A stretch of 33,376 nucleotides of DNA from Planctomycetota bacterium (GTDB lineage: Bacteria; Planctomycetota; UBA8108; UBA1146), in assembly GCA_028825265.1 (NCBI GenBank), contig JAPKAM010000018.1, positions 1-33,376 of the forward strand, written 5' to 3'. Of the stretch, positions 10,001 through 17,597 are shown one piece after another. Within the stretch, counting starts at the first letter, position 1; every line of letters starts with the position of its first letter. The notes beneath the pieces were generated by a model, which saw only the letters and a program-made list of their open reading frames with translations, ran no database searches and had not been told where the DNA came from. A program made the position numbers and the translations under genes.

Positions 10001-11560
10001 CAACTCGGTGCCATTCTTCACGTCACAGACGGGGAGTCGGTAAAGAAGGGGACGGTCCTCTACGACTGGGATCCCCACTCTCAATCGATCCTCGCAGACG
10101 TGGCAGGAGTCGTCGATTACGAAGACATCGTGGAAGGGGCAACCCTCAAGGTCGAGAAGGATCCGGTATCCAACAAGGATCGTCGGGTGATTCTCGAGCA
10201 CAAGGGAGAGTTGCATCCACAGATCGTCATCCGGAGCGAAGCCAAGGGACCGATCCTGGCGGCCTATCCCGTGCCGGAACGCGCCTTCATCCAGGTGGGT
10301 GATGGAGACACCGTTCAGCCGGGAGACTTGCTAGCCAAATCTCCCAGGGAGATCACCGGTACTCAGGACATCACCGGAGGTCTTCCCCGCGTGACGGAAA
10401 TCTTTGAGGTACGAAAGCCGAAGAATCCGGCGGTGATTGCGGAAGTTGACGGATCCATCGAGATGGGCGAGAAGAAGCGTGGTAAGGCGATCATCAACGT
10501 GGTCACTCCCGATGGCGAAATTTACGAGCACGTAATTCCGCCTGGAAAACACTTCCGGGTCACCAAGGGCGATGAAGTGATTCATGGTCAACCGCTCACT
10601 GATGGAGACAAGGTTCCCAAAGACATCCTCAGGATCGAGGGCGCCGCAGAGGTGCAGCGCTATCTGATCGAAGAAGTGCAAGGGGTCTACCTGTCGCAAA
10701 ACGTGACCATCAACGACAAGCACATCGAAACGATCGTGGCCCAGATGATGAGAAATGTGAATGTCGTTGAGCCGGGAGATAGTTCCTTGTTGCCCGATAC
10801 CGTCATCGACCGACACCGATTCAAGAAGATCTGCTCTGACTTGGTAGAAGAGGGCAAGATGCCTCCCAGTGCCGAACCGATGCTTCAGGGAATTACCAAG
10901 GCTGCGGTCAACTCCGACAGTTTCATCTCTGCGGCGAGTTTCCAAGAGACGACCAAGGTGCTGACCGAAGCTGCACTCAGCGGCAAGAAGGACAACCTGG
11001 TCGGCCTCAAGGAGAATGTGATCATGGGTCACATGATTCCCGCAGGGACCGGTTATCGCAGGTACTTCAACAAGGGAGTACGCAAGTTGGCGGAGCCGCC
11101 GTCTGTTGTGAAGGCAAAGAGAGAGCCCGTTCTGATTGGGAAACAAACTTCCAAACCGGCGGTCTCGAGCGACCCGTTGAAAGATTTCTTGATGGGTACA
11201 AGTGGTGGAGGGGGCGATTCGATCGATCCTCTCACCGCACTGCTGGGCGGCGATGGGCCTACTGGAGCGACAGAAGCGGAACCCATCATCGCCGAGGTCG
11301 AATCCGGGATCGAATCTGTGGTCGAAACTGTGGCCGAATCAGGGGCCGAATCAGGGGCCGAACTAGAAGTGACTGAAGTTGTAGAATCAGCGGTAGAAGA
11401 GCCGCTAGAGGCTTCTGAAACCGATCTGGCCATGAATGAGGCGGCCCCGACGGATCCGACGGATTCGCCGGAAATCGCTGAGGAAACCTCGCCGAGCGAG
11501 GAAACCTCAGAGATCGCCACCGAAGATGAGTCAAAATCGGGAGATGAAGAAGTCCAGTAA
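7037..11560 (+). CDS. rpoC: DNA-directed RNA polymerase subunit beta'
   Basis: RpoC carries the catalytic magnesium. Seen in order: the N-terminal zinc ribbon (C65, C67, C80, C83), the catalytic loop NADFDGDQ with Asp455, Asp457 and Asp459, the second zinc site (C805, C879, C886, C889, with the same spacing as E. coli), and the trigger loop with Met923 and His927. An insert of roughly 180 residues follows the trigger-loop start in the place of SI3, before the [15 protein letters not shown] block. The body ends near 1386; the last ~118 residues are an acidic Glu/Ser/Thr/Ala tail not typical of the family. Inside it a 12-bp unit encodes E-S-G-A repeats. Total length is 1507. It is very probably cotranscribed with rpoB. 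Confidence 0.98.
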   Translation: MGEPVYDKVNDIVAVNIRIASPTDILSWSQGEVRKPETINYRTYRPEKDGLFCERIFGPERDWECACGKYKGIKHKGIICDRCGVKVAHSRVRRERMGHINLAAPVVHIWFFKAMPSRLGNLLDMKTTHLERVIYYQDYVVIDPGDTPLTEKGLLSEEEYRFAREKYGDEFEADMGAEAIRTMINRLELNSLFEELKEEYENTRSKQKRVALIRRLKIVKTLLHSGNKPEWMVLEAVPVIPPDLRPLVLLESGNFATSDLNDLYRRLINRNNRLKKLLDLNAPEVIIRNEKRMLQHSVDALFDNNRCRRPVLGSNNRPLKSLTDMIKGKQGRFRENLLGKRVDYSARSVIAVGPELKLHQCGLPKKIALELFQPFIIRRLKELGYADTIKSAKKMLERKDDEVWDILEEVTEGHPVLLNRAPTLHRMGIQAFEPVLIEGNAILVHPLVCEGFNADFDGDQMAVHLPLSVEAQLEAQNLMLSTNNIFSPAHGNPIIAPSQDIVMGCYYLTIAKEQMKGHEIRFSSTAEVHTARGANKVHGHASIKVRLPEGKVVFSPHGKVQEPDENGFHTTSPGRIIFNDLLGHPDMPFYNFALAKKDLKAIIADCFRIRGRRTTLNFLDEMKDLGFKAATRSGLSFSSDDLRMPEGKAAHIAATQAQVEAIQKRHQDGVITNDERRSQIIDKWTNTTNAVGDMLMKKLEEDSTPGDTYVNPIHVMVDSGARGSVTQIRQLAGMRGLMAKPSGEIIETPIKASFREGLRVLEYFSSTHGARKGLADTALKTADSGYLTRKLADVAQNVVITGSDCGTKNGLSKKAMKRGDKEAIPLAARIRGRTSVAEIKDPISGEVLIEANGLITFEIANQIQELGHEKILVRSPLTCNATLGSCAHCYGMDLSTGKQVEQGLAVGIVAAQSIGEPGTQLTMRTFHIGGVASKSVQEATIKASRAGIVEFRETTHVKSKSGEEVVLSRRATMALVNKDGKLLDSHELQLGAILHVTDGESVKKGTVLYDWDPHSQSILADVAGVVDYEDIVEGATLKVEKDPVSNKDRRVILEHKGELHPQIVIRSEAKGPILAAYPVPERAFIQVGDGDTVQPGDLLAKSPREITGTQDITGGLPRVTEIFEVRKPKNPAVIAEVDGSIEMGEKKRGKAIINVVTPDGEIYEHVIPPGKHFRVTKGDEVIHGQPLTDGDKVPKDILRIEGAAEVQRYLIEEVQGVYLSQNVTINDKHIETIVAQMMRNVNVVEPGDSSLLPDTVIDRHRFKKICSDLVEEGKMPPSAEPMLQGITKAAVNSDSFISAASFQETTKVLTEAALSGKKDNLVGLKENVIMGHMIPAGTGYRRYFNKGVRKLAEPPSVVKAKREPVLIGKQTSKPAVSSDPLKDFLMGTSGGGGDSIDPLTALLGGDGPTGATEAEPIIAEVESGIESVVETVAESGAESGAELEVTEVVESAVEEPLEASETDLAMNEAAPTDPTDSPEIAEETSPSEETSEIATEDESKSGDEEVQ
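11332..11366 (+). repeat. 12-bp tandem repeat in the rpoC tail
   Basis: The unit GGCCGAATCAGG occurs at 11332-11343 and 11344-11355 and begins a diverged third copy at 11356. It is in frame and encodes the E-S-G-A repeats of the acidic tail, suggesting growth by slippage. Confidence 0.75.
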
Positions 11561-11578
11561 GGGTAATATGCCGGACCG

Positions 11579-11600
11579 CGCTCGATAATGTTTTCGAGCG
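11579..11600 (+). promoter_or_regulatory. Hairpin in the rpoC-rpsL spacer
   Basis: CGCTCGA (11579-11585) pairs perfectly with TCGAGCG (11594-11600) around an 8-base loop, 30 bases before the rpsL start. There is no T run after it. It could be a pause, a processing site or a translational control site; the sequence does not decide. Confidence 0.45.
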
Positions 11601-11629
11601 GGACCGCATCCAGGTGAAATCGAGTAGGC

Positions 11630-11998
11630 ATGCCGACGATCAATCAGTTGGTCCGCAAGGGCCGTAAGAAGCAGAAGAATAAGAGTAAATCGCCGGTGCT
11701 GGACTCCTGTCCGCAGCGTCGAGGAGTTTGTTTGCAGGTGAAAACCCAGACCCCGAAGAAGCCCAACTCGGCGTTGAGAAAGGTCGCTCGTGTGCGCCTT
11801 TCTAACGGCAAAGAGATCACGGCCTACATCGGTGGCGAAGGTCACAACTTGCAGGAACACTCGATCGTTTTGGTCAGAGGTGGCCGAGTCCGGGATCTTC
11901 CCGGCGTTCGGTATCACATCGTTCGAGGAACTCTCGATTGCTCAGGTGTCGATGATCGTAAGCAAGGCCGTTCAAAATACGGTAAGAAAAAGAAGTAA
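11630..11998 (+). CDS. rpsL: 30S ribosomal protein S12
   Basis: S12 lies at the decoding centre and controls accuracy; it is the classical target of streptomycin resistance mutations. At 122 residues it is full length. The family block [11 protein letters not shown] is intact (Lys43 and Lys44 when Met is counted). In the second conserved loop the sequence reads GGRVRDLPG, so residue 88 is Arg (CGG at 11891-11893) where most bacteria have Lys. Lys88Arg is a known streptomycin-resistance substitution in other bacteria. The basic C-terminus (KKKK) is normal. It sits 69 bases after rpoC and 14 before rpsG. Confidence 0.98.
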   Translation: MPTINQLVRKGRKKQKNKSKSPVLDSCPQRRGVCLQVKTQTPKKPNSALRKVARVRLSNGKEITAYIGGEGHNLQEHSIVLVRGGRVRDLPGVRYHIVRGTLDCSGVDDRKQGRSKYGKKKK

Positions 11999-12012
11999 AG
12001 CAGGAGCCTCCT

Positions 12013-12510
12013 TTGGCAAAGAAAAAAAACAAAGTTACGAAGCAGAAGTTCCGTTCAACACAGCGGTTCCAGAAACCAGATCCTCGCTTCAATAGCATGG
12101 TGGTGACCAAGTTCATCAACCGTTTGATGTGGGACGGCAAGAAAGCCGTGGCCTGCACCATTTTTTACGATGCAATGGATCTTCTCGCCAAGAAGGTCAC
12201 CGACAGCGAGCCGCTGGATACCTTTCTTGCCGCTCTGCAGAACGTGATGCCTCAGGTCGAAGTTCGATCGCGTCGAGTCGGTGGTGCGACCTATCAGGTG
12301 CCCATCGAGGTGAGCCGTCGGCGTGCCCAGGCACTGGCCATCCGGACCATCATCGATACTTGTCGCGGTCGTGGGGGTAAGCCGATGGCGGATCGCATCG
12401 CCGATGAACTGGCGCAGGCTTTCCGTCGTGAGGGGGCCTCGGTCACCTGGCGTGAAAATACCCATAAGATGGCGGAAGCCAACAAACTGTTCGCTCATTA
12501 CGCCTGGTAA
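12013..12510 (+). CDS. rpsG: 30S ribosomal protein S7
   Basis: S7 nucleates assembly of the 30S head and contacts mRNA and tRNA at the E site; in E. coli it also represses the str operon. The start is TTG 12013, preceded by AGGAGCC, giving MAKKKNKVTKQKF; no nearby ATG fits. Family blocks are NRLMWDGKKAVA, the RSRRVGGATYQVPIEV beta-hairpin, and the helical end ANKLFAHYAW. With 165 residues it is slightly longer than the usual 156, mostly at the basic N-terminus. It is the last gene before the strong terminator at 12629-12667. Confidence 0.97.
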   Translation: MAKKKNKVTKQKFRSTQRFQKPDPRFNSMVVTKFINRLMWDGKKAVACTIFYDAMDLLAKKVTDSEPLDTFLAALQNVMPQVEVRSRRVGGATYQVPIEVSRRRAQALAIRTIIDTCRGRGGKPMADRIADELAQAFRREGASVTWRENTHKMAEANKLFAHYAW

Positions 12511-12539
12511 CTGAACCCCTGTAACTGAACGCCTGGTAA
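12501..12539 (+). repeat. Short nested duplication at the rpsG stop codon
   Basis: CGCCTGGTAA, which contains the rpsG stop, occurs at 12501-12510 and again at 12530-12539, and GTAACTGAAC occurs at 12507-12516 and 12521-12530. The pattern looks like local slippage duplication of the gene end and keeps extra in-phase-like stops just downstream. Confidence 0.7.
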
Positions 12540-12628
12540 GGTGAAGAAGCTTCCGGTAGTGCATCCGCGGATGGGGTCGATCTGAAGCGTATTCAGGCAC
12601 TGGACTCGATCGGCAATGACCGGGTCAG

Positions 12629-12667
12629 AACACCCCCTCGCCTCTTCAGAGGCGAGGGGGTGTTTTT
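12629..12667 (+). terminator. Strong intrinsic terminator after rpsG
   Basis: A perfect 16-bp GC-rich stem (12629-12644 with 12649-12664) has a TTCA loop and is followed by a T run to 12667. This is the clearest Rho-independent terminator in the window. It should end transcripts coming from rpoBC-rpsL-rpsG and separate them from the EF-G gene. Confidence 0.95.
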
Positions 12668-12694
12668 CATCGGAGAAGCGGCGGGCTGCTTCGC

Positions 12695-12723
12695 TTGAGA
12701 GAAGGGCCTGATTACCGCAGAAT
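12695..12723 (+). promoter_or_regulatory. Candidate sigma-70-type promoter for the EF-G gene
   Basis: TTGAGA (12695-12700), a 17-bp spacer, then CAGAAT (12718-12723). It lies just past the terminator and about 45 bases before the EF-G start, where a promoter is required if the terminator is efficient. The -10 is imperfect. Confidence 0.5.
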
Positions 12724-12772
12724 CCCACCCAAGCCCACCCTCTCGGTCGGCAAGATCAGCAGAATCGAGACG

Positions 12773-14824
12773 ATGAAGAAATCCATCCGGAATATCGGGA
12801 TCATTGCCCACATCGATGCGGGGAAGACCACCGTATCTGAGCGCTTCCTCTTTTACTCGGGCAAGGAGTACAGGATGGGTGAAGTGCATGATGGCAGTGC
12901 TCACATGGACTGGCTGGTCGAGGAGCAAGAGCGAGGGATCACCATCACCAGTGCTGCGACCACCTTTGACTGGGGTCCATGTGTGATAAATCTCATCGAT
13001 ACTCCGGGCCATGTCGACTTCACTGCGGAAGTGGAGCGATCCCTTCGGGTTCTGGATGGCGCCATCGGAGTGTTTTGCGGAGTCGCAGGTGTACAAGCAC
13101 AGTCTGAAACCGTCTGGCGTCAGGCCAATCATTACAAGGTTCCCCGCATCGCTTTCATCAATAAGTTGGATCGAGTGGGCGCCGATTTCTATCGAGTCGT
13201 GGACCATGTCTCCGATGGACTCTCCTGTCAGTTGCTGCCGCTTAATATCCCGGTCGGAACTGAATCGGATTTCAGAGCGGTGATCGACCTAGTCACGATG
13301 CGACAATTCTCCTTTGATGAAGAGAGTCTTGGCGCTGACGTGATCGAGTCCGACATCGAAGTTGAGATGGAAGAGACTGCAGAGTTGTACCGCTCGGAAC
13401 TTCTGGAGATGGTTTCTGATCACGATGAAGCGGTGATGGAAAAGGTCATCGAGGGTGAACCGGTGCCGGATGAGTTACTCCGCGCCGCGATACGCGCCGG
13501 AACCATCGCTCGTAGATGGGTTCCAGTACTGGCAGGAAGTGCTCTCGGGAACAAGGGCATCCAGCCTCTGCTCGATGCCGTGGTTCATTATCTTCCCGCT
13601 CCTGAGGATACGGGGATCATCCAGGCCAGGAAGCCATCCAACGGGGAGCCCATGTCGGTGACCTGCTCGGAGGAAGAGCCCTTCAGTGCCTTGCTGTTCA
13701 AGGTACAGATCGATCCTCACGGTGAATTGCTCTACATGCGGGTCTATTCAGGATCCCTTCAGAAGGGCAAGACTGCGATGAATCCCCGCACCGGAAAGCG
13801 GGAGAGAATTAATTCGTTGCACAGGATGCATGCCAACTCGCGAGAAAATCTCGATCGAACCGTGGCTGGCGACATCGTCGCAGTGACCGGTCCCCGATTC
13901 AGCGGTACAGGGGATACCCTTTGCGATGCCAAGCACCAGGTGCTGCTGGAGGAGCCAGTTTTCCCCGAGGCAGTCATCTCGATGGCGGTGGAGCCGCGCT
14001 CCAGCAACGACCGAGACAAATTGCAGGAAGTACTCAGCAGGATCGAACGTGAGGATCCGACTTTTCGCATGGAGGTGAACAAGGATACGGGGCAATTCGT
14101 GATGTCGGGGATGGGCGAGTTGCACCTGGAAGTGATCCGGAACCGTCTCGAAAGGGATTTCAAGGTCGATGCGAATATCGGCAAGCCTCGGGTGGCGTAC
14201 CGCCAAACGGTCAGCTGCGAGGGGACCGCGACGGTGCGGGTCGAGCGGCAGTTGGGCGGCAAGGATCACTTCGGGGAGGCGACCGTGACTCTGGCTCCGA
14301 TGGGCGACGATGCCGGGGAGTTTTCGGAACTGGAATGGGTCGGGGGGCCTCCTCCCATCGCACCGGAGTGGGTCGAGGCGGTGGAGGATATGATTCGATC
14401 CTGTCTCAGTGGCGGCGGAGATCTGGGTTTTCCCTTCATCCGGGTCCAGGCGAGAGTCCAGATACCTCCGATAATGCCGGAGACGACGGAGTCGGGCCTG
14501 ACGGTCGCCGCACGGGAAGCGTTCCAGGGCGCTCACAAGAAGGCGGGGGATCTGCTGCTGGAACCACTGATGGCGTTCCAGGTCACCACTCCGGAGGACT
14601 ATTTCGGGTCGATTCACCAGGATCTGGTGCGTCGCAGGGCCCAGATCGAGAAGGTCGATCTGGTCCAGCAATTGCGCAAAATCGCCGGGAAAGTGCCATT
14701 AGCGGAGGTCTTCGGATACACCACCTCATTACGATCCCTGTCGCAGGGAAGGGCCTCGATCTCCCTCGAGCCGATCGGATTCTCGGCGGCTCCAGACTCG
14801 GTGGCGGAACGTTTCCGCTTCTGA
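12773..14824 (+). CDS. fusA: Elongation factor G, EF-G2/spdEFG2-like (probable ribosome recycling type)
   Basis: A translational GTPase in the fusA slot of the str cluster. ATG 12773 gives 683 residues; the open frame upstream (to 12695) is not conserved. GTPase motifs are AHIDAGKTT (12-20), RGITIT (54-59), DTPGH (76-80) and NKLD (130-133). Domains III-V follow, with MGELHLEV and the domain V block VPLAEVFGYTTSLRSL. Domain IV is divergent: loop 1 is GGKDHFG (495-501) rather than GGRGQFG, and the tip segment that in canonical EF-G reads GSYHDVDSS is replaced by PPIMPETTESG (565-575), with no counterpart of His583. Human mtEFG2, a recycling factor, also lacks that HxVDS loop. A recycling role with RRF is therefore inferred; a translocase role is not excluded. 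Confidence 0.9.
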   Translation: MKKSIRNIGIIAHIDAGKTTVSERFLFYSGKEYRMGEVHDGSAHMDWLVEEQERGITITSAATTFDWGPCVINLIDTPGHVDFTAEVERSLRVLDGAIGVFCGVAGVQAQSETVWRQANHYKVPRIAFINKLDRVGADFYRVVDHVSDGLSCQLLPLNIPVGTESDFRAVIDLVTMRQFSFDEESLGADVIESDIEVEMEETAELYRSELLEMVSDHDEAVMEKVIEGEPVPDELLRAAIRAGTIARRWVPVLAGSALGNKGIQPLLDAVVHYLPAPEDTGIIQARKPSNGEPMSVTCSEEEPFSALLFKVQIDPHGELLYMRVYSGSLQKGKTAMNPRTGKRERINSLHRMHANSRENLDRTVAGDIVAVTGPRFSGTGDTLCDAKHQVLLEEPVFPEAVISMAVEPRSSNDRDKLQEVLSRIEREDPTFRMEVNKDTGQFVMSGMGELHLEVIRNRLERDFKVDANIGKPRVAYRQTVSCEGTATVRVERQLGGKDHFGEATVTLAPMGDDAGEFSELEWVGGPPPIAPEWVEAVEDMIRSCLSGGGDLGFPFIRVQARVQIPPIMPETTESGLTVAAREAFQGAHKKAGDLLLEPLMAFQVTTPEDYFGSIHQDLVRRRAQIEKVDLVQQLRKIAGKVPLAEVFGYTTSLRSLSQGRASISLEPIGFSAAPDSVAERFRF

Positions 14825-14841
14825 TCGAGCTGGAGCTCGAT
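14824..14841 (+). promoter_or_regulatory. Inverted repeat at the EF-G stop codon
   Basis: ATCGAGCT (14824-14831) and AGCTCGAT (14834-14841) form a perfect 8-bp inverted repeat around GG, beginning at the last base of the stop codon. No T run follows, so it is at best a weak or Rho-assisted end signal. Confidence 0.4.
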
Positions 14842-14880
14842 TCGATGATGAAATTTCCTCAGATTCCGTCGCAAATTGTG

Positions 14881-14917
14881 CTGTCAGCGTTGACAGTCCC
14901 TCTCAAGTTCTTACAAT
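14881..14917 (+). promoter_or_regulatory. Strong promoter for the S10 operon with overlapping inverted repeat
   Basis: TTGACA (14890-14895), a 16-bp spacer, and TACAAT (14912-14917) are near-consensus sigma-70-type elements, the best promoter in the window. CTGTCA (14881-14886) and TGACAG (14891-14896) form an inverted repeat that covers the -35, so a repressor or activator could bind there. Transcription would begin near 14924, about 550 bases before rpsJ. Confidence 0.75.
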
Positions 14918-14923
14918 CACACG

Positions 14924-15474
14924 CTTTGAGAGATGGTGCCTGAACCTACTGTCCCACTCCGTCGGAACCCCTCACTGGGGCGGAAGACAATGCAGTGAGT
15001 GTCGAAGTTTTGGCGACCGAGGAGAGACCCGAGCGTCGATGTGGATTCGTTTCCGCTGGTGCGTGGCCCGTTTGCGGGCTCGCTTCGAAGCGTCATCGTC
15101 GTGATCCAGTGCTGTGAGAGATTCAGTCCGGTTCATTTTGTTGGATGCTGCATCGCCGACCGTCGAAGATTCGATCTTCGACGAATCGGGCTCGCGGCAA
15201 GATCCAGAGTGACGAAGATCGGTTTGCTCTTTGGCAGGTTGGGAATCGAAGTGGTGCCGTGGTCACCCCGAGCCGGTGAAAGGTTCGGAATGGCCGACGG
15301 CGCGAGGCTCGTGCTTTGTTAGGCGAGTTTCCTGGGTCGAGATCGTGAGTGAGACTGATTGCGGACGGTGACGTGGCGTATTGCAGCACAGGTGTGTTGG
15401 AAGCGCTGACCAGGAAATCAATGATCGACAACTTGTCGATCGAAGTCGTGCCGAGAACGGGAGACTGAGCGCTC
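14924..15474 (+). promoter_or_regulatory. Long structured 5' leader of the S10 operon, in the place of tuf
   Basis: About 550 bases hold no convincing gene; open frames on both strands look like chance. Stems visible in order are CCCC-TCACT-GGGG near 14970, GCCCG/CGGGC (15066-15070, 15075-15079), the palindrome CGCTTCGAAGCG (15081-15092), a perfect 10-bp stem CGTCGAAGAT/ATCTTCGACG (15161-15170, 15174-15183), and the 19-base palindrome GATCGACAACTTGTCGATC (15423-15441), 33 bases before the rpsJ start. In E. coli, L4 binds a hairpin in the S10 leader to stop both transcription and translation. An analogous element is inferred, but the sequence does not match that RNA visibly. Confidence 0.6.
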
Positions 15475-15783
15475 ATGCAAAAGAACAAGATTCGGATTCG
15501 CATGGAAGCCTATGACCACAAGGTCCTCGATGGGGCGTCTGCGTCCATCGTCGAAACGGCAAAGCGTACTGGTGCCCTCGTGCACGGACCGATTCCCTTA
15601 CCCACTCGCATCGAGAGATACACCGTTCTGCGTTCACCCCATGTCAACAAGAAATCTCGCGAGCAGTTTGAGATGCGCACGCACAAGCGTGTCATCGAGA
15701 TCAGCGAAGCGAGTTCAAAGACGATGGATGCCCTTACCAAGATCAACATGCCTGCGGGTGTGAACATCCGGATCAAGATCTAG
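15475..15783 (+). CDS. rpsJ: 30S ribosomal protein S10
   Basis: S10 is in the 30S head and doubles as NusE, the partner of NusG's KOW domain and NusB in antitermination and transcription-translation coupling. The 102 residues match the family exactly: [15 protein letters not shown] at the start, the long loop with [27 protein letters not shown] (split here as GPIPLPTR then [11 protein letters not shown]), and the end [14 protein letters not shown] 15475 begins the S10 operon after the long leader. rplC follows after eight bases with an AGGAGG-like site. Confidence 0.98.
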   Translation: MQKNKIRIRMEAYDHKVLDGASASIVETAKRTGALVHGPIPLPTRIERYTVLRSPHVNKKSREQFEMRTHKRVIEISEASSKTMDALTKINMPAGVNIRIKI

Positions 15784-15791
15784 GAGGATCC

Positions 15792-16424
15792 ATGGCTCAG
15801 CGAATTCGAAAGACGATTCTTGGGAAGAAACTGGGCATGTCCCAGATGTTCGATGATTCAGGGAACTGGGTCCCGGTGACACTCATCGAGGCGGGTCCCT
15901 GCACCGTGTTGCAGGTCAAGGGCGTCGATAAAGATGGCTACGAGGCGCTTCAGGTGGGATTCGATGGAACCCACAAGGCCCCCACCAAGCCGAAAGCTGG
16001 CCTGTTTGCGAAGGTCGGCTGCGCCACGAAGAAAATGATTCGCGAGATCCCGCCGCTGGCCGGTCAAGAACTGGAACAGGGGCAGGAATTCAACCTCTCA
16101 CTCTTCGATGGAGTGGAACTGGTAGATGTTCAGGGGATCAGCAGGGGAAAAGGTTTCGCCGGAACGGTGAAGCGTTGGAACCATCACATCGGTCCGCAAG
16201 GACACGGTTCAAAGAGCAAGAGAACGATTGGCTCGACCGGGCAGTCGCAAGATCCCGGACGAGTGATTAAGGGTAAGAAGATGGCAGGCCAGATGGGCAG
16301 CGCCAAGGTCAAGGTGCGCAACCTGAAGGTGATCAACTGCGATGTCGAGCAGAACTTGCTCATCGTTCGCGGTGCCGTTCCGGGTTCTCCCGGAACTTAC
16401 CTAATCGTGGAAGAAAGCCTGTAA
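15792..16424 (+). CDS. rplC: 50S ribosomal protein L3
   Basis: L3 is an early 50S assembly protein whose central loop reaches the peptidyl transferase centre. The 210 residues are the normal size. Seen are the start ILGKKLGMSQMFDDSG, the GISRGKGFAGTVKRW block, and the loop ending GSTGQSQDPGRV with GKKMAGQMG after it. A Gln in that loop is a known PrmB methylation site in E. coli; a Gln is present in GQSQDPG. Shine-Dalgarno AGGAGGATCC precedes the ATG. Confidence 0.97.
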   Translation: MAQRIRKTILGKKLGMSQMFDDSGNWVPVTLIEAGPCTVLQVKGVDKDGYEALQVGFDGTHKAPTKPKAGLFAKVGCATKKMIREIPPLAGQELEQGQEFNLSLFDGVELVDVQGISRGKGFAGTVKRWNHHIGPQGHGSKSKRTIGSTGQSQDPGRVIKGKKMAGQMGSAKVKVRNLKVINCDVEQNLLIVRGAVPGSPGTYLIVEESL

Positions 16425-16438
16425 GTACAACAACGAAT

Positions 16439-16459
16439 TTTTTCGGGTAACCCGAAAAA
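16439..16459 (+). promoter_or_regulatory. Near-perfect 10-bp inverted repeat before rplD
   Basis: TTTTTCGGGT (16439-16448) and ACCCGAAAAA (16450-16459) are exact complements around a single A. In RNA this would fold as a CGGG/CCCG stem with A-U extension. The T run lies on the 5' side and A on the 3' side, so it is not an intrinsic terminator in this direction. Its position just before rplD suggests control of L4 translation, the usual repressor of this operon. Confidence 0.55.
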
Positions 16460-16483
16460 GCCAGAGTGATTGGAACGAGAGCC

Positions 16484-17194
16484 GTGAACACCGGACTCGA
16501 TAAACCGAAAGAGATCCAGACGCTGGATCCGGTTGAGGTGCCCTACTTCGGCACCGATGGCCAGGATGAGGGGGTGAAGAAATTCAACCCCGGTAAGGTT
16601 TCCAATTACCCCAACTACGTGCTTCTCAAGGAAGCCATCCGACGCTACCAGGGGCGATTGCGACGAGGGACAGCCAGCACCAAGACTCGTGCAGAAATTC
16701 ATGGCTCTCCACGGAAGCCGTGGCGCCAAAAGGGCACCGGCCGCGCGCGAGCGGGGAGCAAGAAGTCTCCTATCTGGCGCGGCGGTGGAGTGGCCTTCGG
16801 ACCGCGTCCTCGCTCCTACGACTACGGCCTTTCTCGCAAGCAGCGGCGAATCGCCACACGTCATGCGCTCCTTTCCAAGTTGATCGATGGCGAGACTGCC
16901 ATCATCGAAGGACTGCCGGCTGGAACTCCCTCGACCGCCCCTTTCAGGAAGTTCGCCACCGCGGTGGGCTTTCACAAGTCGTTCCTGATCGGCCTCTCCA
17001 GCGAGATGTCAGTGGAGGAGCGCCGCAGTATCTGGAAATCGGTGAGGAATCTCGAAGGTGTCGAGGTGTTGCCGGTTTGCGATTTCAACGCTCATTCGTT
17101 GCTTCGGTGTCAAAACCTGATGCTGACCAAGGATGCGTTCGAGGAGATCCAGAACAACGAAAAGACCCACTTCGGTGAGGAGGGCTCGAAATGA
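16484..17194 (+). CDS. rplD: 50S ribosomal protein L4
   Basis: L4 lines the peptide exit tunnel with a long extended loop and in many bacteria represses the S10 operon. The loop is clear: [20 protein letters not shown] followed by [13 protein letters not shown]. The start is uncertain. GTG 16484 has the weak site GGAACGAGAG and gives 236 residues; GTG 16466, in frame, gives 242 but has no visible Shine-Dalgarno and lies six bases after the inverted repeat at 16439-16459. The N-terminal ~35 residues are longer than in E. coli L4. The stop overlaps rplW by four bases (ATGA). Confidence 0.95.
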   Translation: MNTGLDKPKEIQTLDPVEVPYFGTDGQDEGVKKFNPGKVSNYPNYVLLKEAIRRYQGRLRRGTASTKTRAEIHGSPRKPWRQKGTGRARAGSKKSPIWRGGGVAFGPRPRSYDYGLSRKQRRIATRHALLSKLIDGETAIIEGLPAGTPSTAPFRKFATAVGFHKSFLIGLSSEMSVEERRSIWKSVRNLEGVEVLPVCDFNAHSLLRCQNLMLTKDAFEEIQNNEKTHFGEEGSK

Positions 17195-17472
17195 AAGATC
17201 CGCATACGATCGTCGTCAAGCCTGTGATCACCGAGAAGAGCACTTTTCAGGTCGAAAAGAACAACGCCTACTCGTTCAAAGTGGCGACCAGCGCCAATCG
17301 GATCGAGATCAAAGAGGCGGTCGAACGAATTTTTGATGTCAAGGTGCGCAAGGTAAACACCGTCGTACAAAACGGCAAGCGCCGTCGAGTCGGACGATCG
17401 ATCGGATTCACCAATAAATACAAGAAGGCGTTCGTGACCCTGGAGCCGGGGTACGAAATCGACCTGCTCTGA
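17191..17472 (+). CDS. rplW: 50S ribosomal protein L23
   Basis: L23 sits at the tunnel exit and is the docking point for trigger factor and SRP. The 93 residues are full length, with VVKPVITEKSTF at the N-terminus, NRIEIKEAVERIFDVKV in the middle, and the variable basic loop GKRRRVGRSIGFTNKYKKA. It overlaps rplD by four bases (ATGA), so coupled translation is likely. A 125-base spacer to rplB contains GGACCC/GGGTCC (17520-17525, 17538-17543), a possible stem of uncertain meaning. Confidence 0.96.
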   Translation: MKDPHTIVVKPVITEKSTFQVEKNNAYSFKVATSANRIEIKEAVERIFDVKVRKVNTVVQNGKRRRVGRSIGFTNKYKKAFVTLEPGYEIDLL

Positions 17473-17597
17473 TCGCTCCTGGCGTGACCACGTTGGTCGA
17501 CGTCGGATGAACATGGTGTGGACCCCCGGCTTGAAGAGGGTCCTGGCCGAGAAACTTGAGAGCCGATCCGTTGATTGGCGAAGGAAATGGGGACGGC

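Noticed and set aside
14999-15322. Open frame of 107 codons in the S10 leader, and an opposite-strand frame at 15123-15503
   Set aside because: Composition and lack of any recognisable motif look like chance; both cross strong stems and the minus-strand frame runs into rpsJ.
16439-16459. Intrinsic terminator between rplC and rplD
   Set aside because: The T run is before the stem and an A run follows it, opposite to what a forward terminator needs.
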